Shown: positions 1-5,349 of the stretch, piece by piece
Layout of the letters: every line of letters starts with the position of its first letter
Numbering within the stretch: the stretch's first letter is position 1
NCBI GenBank assembly: GCA_013815405.1
Contig: JACDGF010000102.1
Coordinates: 1 to 7,395, forward strand
Direction: 5' to 3'
DNA length: 7,395 bases
Source: Caulobacteraceae bacterium
GTDB lineage: Bacteria > Pseudomonadota > Alphaproteobacteria > Caulobacterales > Caulobacteraceae
Program-made: the position numbers and the translations under genes
The notes under the pieces: generated by a model
The model's database searches: none
The model's input: the letters and a program-made list of their open reading frames with translations, nothing else
What the model was told of the DNA's origin: nothing

Positions 1-1
1 C

Positions 2-79
2 GTGGGCGCCGCGCGAGAGGCCTGGCGCGAACCCGTTCGACCGCTCCTCGCGACCCACGGCGGCGTCCACTTCGCCTGA
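2..79 (+). CDS. C-terminal end of a further tandem-array surface protein (5' partial)
   Basis: Reading from base 2, the first 25 codons are open and end in TGA at 77-79. The last residues read VRPLLATHGGVHFA, after an upstream Trp (AWREP). The tails of the next two complete proteins read WRPMLAVAGHAHFA and WRPMLAAAGHAHFA. Over these 14 aligned positions about 8 match, including R-P, L-A and the terminal H-F-A. The next homologue starts 76 bases downstream on the same strand, at the spacing expected of an array member. I infer that this is the end of a fourth paralogue whose body lies to the left of the window. Its function is unknown and only the tail can be judged. Chance similarity in such a short stretch is possible, but the exact terminal HFA plus stop in the right strand and place argues against it. 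Confidence 0.72.
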   Translation: MGAAREAWREPVRPLLATHGGVHFA

Positions 80-155
80 ACGGCGCGCGAGGGGCCTTGC
101 AAATCGCGCCGATCGGGGGGAATGAAAGGGGACGAAATTCCAAACGGGGCGCGAT

Positions 156-1853
156 ATGACGAGCATTGCGTGGGCGACGGCGGTCGACGGCGCGTTCGAC
201 GACACCGCCGGCTGGTCGGGCGGGGTCGCCCCAGGGGCCGGCGACCGGGCCATCCTGGGCTTCGTGGGGACGACCCACTACACCGTCACCGCCGCCATGG
301 ACACGACGATCGGCTCGTTGCGCATGGCCGCGACCGCCACCCTGGCGATCACCGGCGGGGTGTTCACTATCAACGGCTCGGTCAGCAACAGCGGCCTGAT
401 CACCGTCGGCGCGAGCGGCGCGGAGCTGCGCTTCTCGGGCGCGACGATGCTGACCGGCGGCGGCCAGATCGCCCTGGCCGATTCCAAGACCAGCTATATC
501 AACACCCTCAACCAGGCCGCGGCCGAGCTCACCAATGTCGACGAGACCATCTCAGGCGCCGGCCAGCTGGCCGGGCGCGGCTTCTTCCTGACCAACCAGG
601 CCGGTGGCTTGGTGGACGCCACCGGCGATCACGCCCTGATCGTCAAGGGAACCGCCGATTCGACCAATGCGGGCCTGATGGAGGGCACCGGCAAGGCCGG
701 CCTCACCTTGAAGAAGACGACCATGGACAACGGCGCGTCCGGCGTCCTGTCGGCCGGCGACGGGTCCAAGGTGCGTCTGCGCGGCGCGGTCATCGCCGGG
801 GGAACCCTGGAGTCGACCGGAACCGGCAAGTTCGTCGTCCGAGGCGTCGTCAACGGCGCCGGGGAAAACGTGCTGGATGGCGGCGTCTCGACGGTGACCA
901 ACCAGGCGATCGTCAGTGTCATCAAGGGCGCGGCCCTTACCCTCAGGGGCGCGATCGACAACGGCGGCCAGATCCGCTTGGCCCGGCCGGGCGGCGCCTC
1001 GGACCTCTTCATCGGCGATGGCGGCGCGACCCTTTCGGGCGCCGGCCAGATCACCCTCTCCCACGCCGACCGTATCCTGGGGGCGAGCGCCGGCGCGACC
1101 CTCACCAACGCGGGAAACACGATCGCGGGCGCCGGCCAGCTCGGCGCGGGCCAGATGACCCTCGTGAACCAGGCCGGCGGGGTGATCGACGCCAACGCCG
1201 CCCTGGCCCTGGTGATCGACACCGGCGCCGCGGTGATCACCAACGCCGGGACGATCGAGGCCAGCGGCGTCGGCGATGGACGGGTGATGAGCGCGGTGGA
1301 CAACACCGGGACCCTGATGGTCGCCGGCGGGCGCCTCGCCTTCGTGGGCGCGGTCACCGGGGCCGGCTCGGCGGTGATCGGCGAGGGGACCCTGGAGTTC
1401 GATTCCAGCTTCACCGAGGATGTGGCCTTCACCGGCGCCTCGGGCGTCCTGCAGCTTGGCCAGTCGCAAGGCTACGCCGGCAAGATCTCCGGATTCTCGG
1501 GGGGCATGTCGCTGGACCTGCGCGACATCGGCTTCACCGACGCGGGCGAGGCGACCTTCGCCGGCGACGCGACTTCGGGCGTGCTCACCGTCACCGACGG
1601 GACCCACACCGCCCACATCACCCTGACCGGCGACTATACGGGCGCGAGCTTCGTCGCCAGCAGCGACGGCCACGGCGGGGTGAGCATCGCCGACACAAGC
1701 GCGGCGGTGGTGGCGGCGCCCCTCCACGCCCTGGTCGCTGCCATGGCCGCCATGCCGGCGGCCTCCGCGGCGACCGCGCCGGTGGCCAACGACGCCCATG
1801 CCCCTTCCTGGCGGCCGATGCTCGCCGTGGCGGGGCACGCCCACTTCGCCTAA
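156..1853 (+). CDS. Beta-strand-repeat surface/secreted protein, tandem copy 1 (565 aa)
   Basis: I know no gene name for this protein. It is rich in Gly, Ala, Thr, Asn and Asp, has no Cys, no transmembrane helix and no Sec signal peptide (it begins MTSIAWATAVDGAF). Three regions are visible. Residues 1-75 are an N-terminal module with W6, a GWSGGVAPGAGD motif near 19-30, and YTVT. Residues about 75-440 are beta-solenoid-like repeats, including two 31-residue copies (125-155 and 316-346; 18 of 31 identical by hand count) built around GAGQ and NQAGG. Residues about 475-508 are a conserved LTVTDGTHTAHI...SDGHGG module. An Ala/Pro-rich linker follows, then a tail at 552-565 (WRPMLAVAGHAHFA). The ATG at 156 is chosen because its N-terminus aligns with both downstream paralogues; its ribosome site is weak (GGGG at 146-149). 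Such repeat proteins are usually adhesins or extracellular-matrix proteins, and export by a type I system is an inference. The long reading frame at 122-1945 is an Arg-rich shadow. Confidence 0.88.
   Translation: MTSIAWATAVDGAFDDTAGWSGGVAPGAGDRAILGFVGTTHYTVTAAMDTTIGSLRMAATATLAITGGVFTINGSVSNSGLITVGASGAELRFSGATMLTGGGQIALADSKTSYINTLNQAAAELTNVDETISGAGQLAGRGFFLTNQAGGLVDATGDHALIVKGTADSTNAGLMEGTGKAGLTLKKTTMDNGASGVLSAGDGSKVRLRGAVIAGGTLESTGTGKFVVRGVVNGAGENVLDGGVSTVTNQAIVSVIKGAALTLRGAIDNGGQIRLARPGGASDLFIGDGGATLSGAGQITLSHADRILGASAGATLTNAGNTIAGAGQLGAGQMTLVNQAGGVIDANAALALVIDTGAAVITNAGTIEASGVGDGRVMSAVDNTGTLMVAGGRLAFVGAVTGAGSAVIGEGTLEFDSSFTEDVAFTGASGVLQLGQSQGYAGKISGFSGGMSLDLRDIGFTDAGEATFAGDATSGVLTVTDGTHTAHITLTGDYTGASFVASSDGHGGVSIADTSAAVVAAPLHALVAAMAAMPAASAATAPVANDAHAPSWRPMLAVAGHAHFA
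528..620 (+). repeat. Internal 31-residue repeat, unit A of copy 1
   Basis: Codes for residues 125-155 of the first complete array protein. It matches unit B (1101-1193) at 18 of 31 residues by hand count, with L-T-N, T-I, GAGQL and NQAGG conserved and no gap needed. The 12-base core encoding GAGQ (555-566) recurs exactly at 1038-1049 and 1128-1139. A period of this size fits one or two turns of a beta-solenoid. Confidence 0.7.
1101..1193 (+). repeat. Internal 31-residue repeat, unit B of copy 1
   Basis: Codes for residues 316-346 of the first complete array protein and is the partner of unit A. A related but more diverged version occurs in the second protein around its GAGQ at residues 222-225, just before its own ...NDGVIDA segment. 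This unit therefore appears to be the one retained as the family shortens. Confidence 0.7.
1578..1612 (+). repeat. 35-base direct repeat shared by copies 1 and 2 (first occurrence)
   Basis: This run is identical base for base to 3112-3146. It encodes the start of the conserved GVLTVTDGTHTA module (from residue 475 of the first protein). The identity includes third codon positions, and flanking sequence is also close, which points to recent duplication or gene conversion of the 3' ends rather than protein-level constraint alone. Confidence 0.85.
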
Positions 1854-1973
1854 CCCGAAGCGCGGGCGTTTACGCCTTCCGGACGGGCGCGGACCGCCGA
1901 TGTGATGATTCATTTCGGAAACCAAAACACGGCGCCGCCCGTTGAACGCCGGCGCCCGCCGGAACGCGCCCAC

Positions 1974-1977
1974 GGAG
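1974..1977 (+). promoter_or_regulatory. Ribosome binding site that fixes the start of copy 2
   Basis: GGAG lies six bases before the ATG at 1984. An in-frame TTG at 1942 would add 14 residues (starting MNAGARRNAP) that have no counterpart in the paralogues. The ATG instead gives MSKIHW, which aligns with MTSIAW and MAKIRW. Confidence 0.75.
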
Positions 1978-1983
1978 TCAGTC

Positions 1984-3384
1984 ATGTCGAAAATCCATTG
2001 GTCTAACGCGGTCGACGGCGATTTCGGCGACGCCGGAAACTGGTCCGCCGGCACGGTCCCCGGACGAAATGACGGGGCTATCCTCAGCGCCGACGGGGGC
2101 GCCCGCTACACGGTCACCGCCTCGGCGAACGAGATCATCGGACGTTTGAGCATCGCCAGGGGCGACGCCCTGTCGATCGCCGGCGGATCGTTCACCATCC
2201 GTCGGGGCGTCGACCTCGCCAAGAGAAGCACGATCGCCGTCAGCGGCGGGAGCACGCTGAGACTGAGAGGCTCGAATTCCGGTTACTCGGCTTACTTCAA
2301 CGAATCGGTCATTTCCGTCGGCGATGGGTCGAAGGCGATCCTGAAGTCGGCGGATGTCGTCCAATGCCTCCTCAGGTCGGCGGGTTCGGGGAAATTCATC
2401 GTCAAGGGCCAATGCTACGTATACACCCAGATCAAGGGTACAACGGCAATCAGGGTCGGGGCCGGCTTGTCGGGGTTTTTCGATCTGCAGGGCGTAACCC
2501 GTCTGGCCAAGGCCGGCGGGGCCGAACTCATCGTCGGCGTAAGTTCCAACGCTGGCTCGGTGACCCTCCACGAGGGTGACGGCATCGTCGGCTACGCCGG
2601 CCAGCCGAACCCCTTCCTGCGCAACGAAAGGACCGGCGTGATCGCCGGCGCCGGCCAAATCGGCGCAGGTGATATTCCGGGCGGGAAATTGTTCCTGCTG
2701 AACGACGGCGTCATCGACGCCCGCGGCCGGGGCCTTCTCACCATCGACACCGGTGGCCGCGCTATGGTCAACAATGGAATCATCGAAGCCACCGACCGGG
2801 GCCGCGGCAAGATAGAGAGCAGGGTCCGCAACTTCGGGGTGCTGAAGGCCGCCGGCGGCGACCTTCTGGTCAATCGCCCCGTGTTCGGGACGGGATCAGC
2901 GGTGATCGACGGCGGGACCCTCGCCTTTGGCTCGACCTTCAGCCAGGACGTCGCCTTCACCGGTTCCGCAGGCGTCCTGAAACTCGCCCGGTCGCAGGAC
3001 TACGCCGGGACCGTCTCGGGCTTCTCCAAGACCGGCGGCACGTCGCTCGATCTTCTGGATATCGGCTTCACCGGCGCCGGCGAGGCGAGCTTCAGCGGCA
3101 ACCACAACTCCGGCGTGCTCACCGTCACCGACGGGACCCACACCGCTCACATCGCCCTGACCGGCGACTACATCGGCGTGACCTTCGTCGCCAGCAGCGA
3201 CGGTCACGGCGGGGTGAACATCGTCGACACCTCCGCGCCGGCCCTGGCGCCGGCCCACGCCCTCATCGCCGCCATGGCCGCCATGCCGGCCGCCGGCGGG
3301 GCGACGGCGACGGCCGCCAACGACGCCCACGCCCAGCCCTGGCGACCGATGCTCGCCGCCGCCGGGCATGCCCACTTCGCCTGA
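1984..3384 (+). CDS. Beta-strand-repeat surface/secreted protein, tandem copy 2 (466 aa)
   Basis: This is a paralogue of the 565-aa protein before it. The N-terminal module (residues 1-72) has W6, NWSAGTVPGRND, YTVT and a SFTI strand. The middle (about 75-215) is diverged from copy 1 and is the least GC-rich part of the array: I count 102 G+C in 180 bases at 2281-2460. It also holds the only cysteines in the three complete proteins (C128 and C144). From about residue 215 the copy-1 pattern returns: GAGQIGAG, then VIDA, IDTGG, NNGIIEA, a GGTLAFGSTF strand, GFSKTGGTSLDL, the LTVTDGTHTAHI module from residue 377, and the tail WRPMLAAAGHAHFA at 453-466. There is no signal peptide, transmembrane helix or catalytic motif. 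A role as adhesin or matrix protein is inferred from architecture only. The gap to the previous gene is 130 bases with no convincing terminator, so co-transcription is possible. Confidence 0.88.
   Translation: MSKIHWSNAVDGDFGDAGNWSAGTVPGRNDGAILSADGGARYTVTASANEIIGRLSIARGDALSIAGGSFTIRRGVDLAKRSTIAVSGGSTLRLRGSNSGYSAYFNESVISVGDGSKAILKSADVVQCLLRSAGSGKFIVKGQCYVYTQIKGTTAIRVGAGLSGFFDLQGVTRLAKAGGAELIVGVSSNAGSVTLHEGDGIVGYAGQPNPFLRNERTGVIAGAGQIGAGDIPGGKLFLLNDGVIDARGRGLLTIDTGGRAMVNNGIIEATDRGRGKIESRVRNFGVLKAAGGDLLVNRPVFGTGSAVIDGGTLAFGSTFSQDVAFTGSAGVLKLARSQDYAGTVSGFSKTGGTSLDLLDIGFTGAGEASFSGNHNSGVLTVTDGTHTAHIALTGDYIGVTFVASSDGHGGVNIVDTSAPALAPAHALIAAMAAMPAAGGATATAANDAHAQPWRPMLAAAGHAHFA
3112..3146 (+). repeat. 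35-base direct repeat shared by copies 1 and 2 (second occurrence)
   Basis: Identical to 1578-1612 and in the same reading frame relative to the encoded GVLTVTDGTHTA module. The equivalent stretch of copy 3 (around 4240-4280) is recognisable in protein but not identical in DNA, so copies 1 and 2 are the closest pair at this end. Confidence 0.85.
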
Positions 3385-3390
3385 CTTGAA

Positions 3391-3467
3391 CGCGGGCTTC
3401 CAGCCCGCTCTTTTCAGCACGCCTTTCATCGAGCCCGACGGTGGTACGTGCGGGCTGGAAGCCCGCG
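3391..3467 (+). repeat. Inverted pair of REP-like palindromes (BIME-like)
   Basis: The 18-base sequence cgcgggcttccagcccgc at 3391-3408 occurs again in exact reverse complement at 3450-3467, with 41 bases between. Each half is itself a hairpin: a 7-bp stem (GCGGGCT/AGCCCGC) with a 3-base loop, at 3392-3408 and 3450-3466. Two head-to-head imperfect palindromes in an intergenic gap are the layout of REP/BIME elements mobilised by RAYT (TnpA-REP) enzymes. No RAYT gene is in the window, and I have only these two copies to judge from. Confidence 0.65.
3392..3414 (+). terminator. Possible rho-independent terminator after copy 2
   Basis: A 7-bp GC stem with loop TCC (3392-3408) is followed by TCTTTT, starting seven bases after the stop codon of copy 2. 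The short T tract and strong stem fit an intrinsic terminator. The same stem is the first half of the REP-like pair, so its terminator activity may be incidental. Confidence 0.5.
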
Positions 3468-3499
3468 CTCCGGGGGCCTAGGGTGCCTCGACTCTGAAT

Positions 3500-3504
3500 A
3501 GGAG
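3500..3504 (+). promoter_or_regulatory. Ribosome binding site of copy 3
   Basis: AGGAG, within the purine run AGGAGAAGG, lies six bases before the ATG at 3511. It is the strongest ribosome site among the array genes. Confidence 0.75.
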
Positions 3505-3510
3505 AAGGCC

Positions 3511-4497
3511 ATGGCGAAGATTCGCTGGCTGGGTAAATCGGGGGACAGTTTCCAAGACGGTGTGAACTGGTCCGGCGGCATTGTTCCGGGGCGGCGCGAC
3601 GCCGCCGTCCTCGCCCTTGACGGTCGCAATTTATACGGAGTCTATTCCTTTGCGGACGAACGGATCCGCAACCTTCGCACGGCGTGGAATGCCACCTTGC
3701 ATGTCTTCGACGGCTTCTTCTTCGCTGGCGGCAAGCGTCGGACCATCCACAACGAGGGGACGATCATCCTGGAAGTCGTGCGCGGTGGGGCGGGCGGCCT
3801 CACCTTGAAGGGCGGCTTGGTGAACGCCGCCGGGGCGGTGATCGACGCCAGCGGCGGCGGCGTCCTCAACATCGCCGCCGGCCCCGGCGGCATCGTCAAC
3901 GCCGGGACGTTGGAAGCGACCAACGTCGGCAAGGTGAAGGTGCGCGGAGTGGTCGACAACTCCGGCCTGGTGACCACCTCCGATCATGGATCCTTGAGGT
4001 TCTACGACGCGGTCGGTGGGATCGGATCGTTCGTCATCGACGGCGGTACGCTCGCCTTCGATTCGAGCTTCAATCAGAATGTCACCTTCACCGCCGCCCT
4101 GTCGGTCCTGGAGCTCCACCAGTCACGGAGCTACACCGCCGCCATTTCCGGCTTCCGCACCGACGGAAGCACGACGCTCGACCTGCGCGACATCGACTTT
4201 GTGGGCGCCGGCGAGCTGAGCTGGGACGACTTCTCACGCACGCTCACCGTCAGCGATGGCGCGCACACCGCCCACATCTATCTGTCTAATTATTTCAATC
4301 CCGATGCCTTCATCGCCACGAGCGACGGCCACGGAGGGACGAACATCGTCAATCACGTCGCGGGGACCGCCCAACACCAGCTTGTCGCCGCCATGGCGGG
4401 GATGGGGGGCGGCGGCCTCGAGGCGAACGCCATGGCCGGGGCGCACGACGAGTCCTGGCGCCCCGCGCTCAGCGTGGCGCGGCACGCCTTCGCCTAG
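3511..4497 (+). CDS. Beta-strand-repeat surface/secreted protein, tandem copy 3 (328 aa)
   Basis: This is the shortest complete member of the array. The N-terminal module (MAKIRWLGKSGDSF, then NWSGGIVPGRRD) aligns with copies 1 and 2 but diverges sooner. The central solenoid is reduced to roughly residues 85-180, with GGLVNAAGAVIDAS, IVNAGTLEA and VVDNSGLV segments. The C-terminal modules follow: GGTLAFDSSF, GFRTDGSTTLDLRDI, TLTVSDGAHTAHI (about 244-256), SDGHGG, then an Ala/Gly-rich linker and the tail WRPALSVARHAFA at 316-328. That tail is one residue shorter than the others and lacks the second His. There is no Cys, signal peptide or transmembrane helix. Its function is unknown and is presumed the same class as its neighbours. 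The REP-like hairpins upstream and its good ribosome site suggest it may be expressed separately. Its stop codon lies two bases from that of the convergent NUDIX gene. Confidence 0.88.
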   Translation: MAKIRWLGKSGDSFQDGVNWSGGIVPGRRDAAVLALDGRNLYGVYSFADERIRNLRTAWNATLHVFDGFFFAGGKRRTIHNEGTIILEVVRGGAGGLTLKGGLVNAAGAVIDASGGGVLNIAAGPGGIVNAGTLEATNVGKVKVRGVVDNSGLVTTSDHGSLRFYDAVGGIGSFVIDGGTLAFDSSFNQNVTFTAALSVLELHQSRSYTAAISGFRTDGSTTLDLRDIDFVGAGELSWDDFSRTLTVSDGAHTAHIYLSNYFNPDAFIATSDGHGGTNIVNHVAGTAQHQLVAAMAGMGGGGLEANAMAGAHDESWRPALSVARHAFA

Positions 4498-4499
4498 GC

Positions 4500-5285
4500 T
4501 CACATCACCTTCGAGAGCAACTCCGCCACCGCGCCGTAGCCGGCGTGGGGGGGCAGGACCAGCATCCGGCCTTCCGGGCCGTCCACCAGCCGCGGCTCGA
4601 CGGTGACTAGGGTGCGCGCCCTGGCCCGCTCGACGGCGTCGCGCGTGCCAGAGGCCTCCGCCAGCAGCTTCAGATTCATCCGGGTGGGGAAGATCACCTT
4701 TCGCTCGCCCGCCTCGGCGAGGGCCAGCGCGCGGGCCGGCTCGATCCATTCGGCGTCCACCGTCTCCCAGCCGTCGCACAGGGCCAGCTGATCGGGCGGG
4801 GCGGCGGCGACATAGAACCAGGTGTCGAAGCGCCTGGGCGCCACCGGCGGCGTGATCCAGCGGGCGAATACGCTGAGCGCGTCGAGGTCCAGGCGCACGT
4901 CCAGTTCGGCGATGAGATCCAGGAACGATCGCCGATCGGTGGCGATCTCGTCCCGGGCCGCGCCAGCCCTCTCGTCTCTGCCGAAGGCCGCGAGGTCGCC
5001 GTGCCGGGCGAGCAGGATGCCGGTCTCCTCATAGGCCTCGCGGATCGCGGCGATCCGCAAGGCCCGCTTGTGCGGCGCCGCCGCTTCCCAGCCCACGCAC
5101 CGCGCCTCCCACGCGCCGTCGTGGTCGCCGGCGTGGGTCTTGCCTCCGGGAAAGACCAGGGCCCCGGCGGCGAAGTCGATCTGGTGGTGGCGCTTGACCA
5201 TCAGCACCTCGAACGCCGGCGTATCGCGCAGCAACAGGATGGTCGCGGCCGGCAGGATGGGGGCGCTTGGGGCGGGGTCGGTCAT
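4500..5285 (-). CDS. NUDIX hydrolase, NUDT19-like type (261 aa)
   Basis: NUDIX enzymes hydrolyse nucleoside diphosphates linked to another group, in the cytoplasm, with Mg2+ bound by the Glu residues of the NUDIX box. Here the box is split: FPGGK at residues 45-49, then a long insert, then REAYEETGI at 82-90 with R82, E83, E86, E87 and G89 in place. The 30-plus residues between the Gly and the Arg-Glu, and the later segment WITPPVAPRRFDTWF at 143-157, are features I associate with the NUDT19 (RP2p) branch. Mouse NUDT19 is a CoA diphosphatase, so CoA or acyl-CoA is a reasonable guess at substrate but is not shown by the sequence. The start at 5285 gives MTDPAPSAPILPAATILLLRD, with AAGG nearby upstream. 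An ATG at 5330 would add 15 residues but has only pyrimidine-rich sequence upstream. It is divergent from the CoA-transferase and convergent with the surface-protein array. Confidence 0.9.
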   Translation of the reverse strand: MTDPAPSAPILPAATILLLRDTPAFEVLMVKRHHQIDFAAGALVFPGGKTHAGDHDGAWEARCVGWEAAAPHKRALRIAAIREAYEETGILLARHGDLAAFGRDERAGAARDEIATDRRSFLDLIAELDVRLDLDALSVFARWITPPVAPRRFDTWFYVAAAPPDQLALCDGWETVDAEWIEPARALALAEAGERKVIFPTRMNLKLLAEASGTRDAVERARARTLVTVEPRLVDGPEGRMLVLPPHAGYGAVAELLSKVM

Positions 5286-5349
5286 GTCGCCAGCCTTGAC
5301 GCGCGGCGCGGCGGCGGACAAGCCCGACATGAGGAGAAGGAGTCGCCGG
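5286..5349. promoter_or_regulatory. Divergent intergenic region between NUDIX and CoA-transferase genes
   Basis: These 64 bases must serve both divergent genes unless promoters lie inside the coding regions. A plus-strand TTGACG at 5296-5301 matches the -35 consensus of alphaproteobacterial housekeeping promoters, but I see no good -10 at the right distance. The two upstream ATG codons on opposite strands (5330 minus, 5329 plus) overlap in a CATG at 5328-5331; neither is the preferred start. No operator palindrome stands out. Confidence 0.35.
5332..5342 (+). promoter_or_regulatory. Ribosome binding site that decides a GTG start for the CoA-transferase
   Basis: AGGAGAAGGAG runs directly upstream of the GTG at 5350, with seven bases between the last GGAG and the start. 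The alternative ATG at 5329 lies before this site, would put the ribosome site inside the gene, and would add MRRRSRR, which is not part of the family's usual N-terminus. Confidence 0.8.

Noticed and set aside
1864..1877. Small hairpin (GGCG-TTTA-CGCC) after the stop of copy 1 as a terminator
   Set aside because: The stem is only 4 bp plus a possible G-T pair and no T tract follows. It may be a decayed relative of the hairpin after copy 2, but I cannot support that.
122..1945. 607-aa open frame on the plus strand overlapping copy 1
   Set aside because: The translation is dominated by Arg, Gly, His and Asp with no domain pattern, as expected for a shifted frame of GC-rich DNA. The 156-1853 frame has clear paralogues downstream.
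552..2054. 500-aa open frame on the minus strand
   Set aside because: It is antisense to copy 1, with low-complexity Gly/Arg/His composition, and it runs through the intergenic gap into copy 2. High GC makes stop codons rare in this frame.
3391..3467. A CRISPR array or an attachment site
   Set aside because: There are only two repeat units, in opposite orientation and each internally palindromic, with no spacer series, no cas gene and no integrase.
156..4497. RTX calcium-binding repeats or an autotransporter beta-barrel in the array proteins
   Set aside because: No GGxGxDxUx nonapeptide series is present, and the C-termini are Ala/Pro-rich with a short tail rather than a 250-300 residue barrel ending in Phe or Trp.
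5296..5325. A sigma-70 type promoter for the CoA-transferase starting at TTGACG
   Set aside because: The -35-like hexamer is good, but no acceptable -10 follows at 10-18 bases. A start there would leave only a few bases before the ribosome site, so I noted it only within the divergent region.
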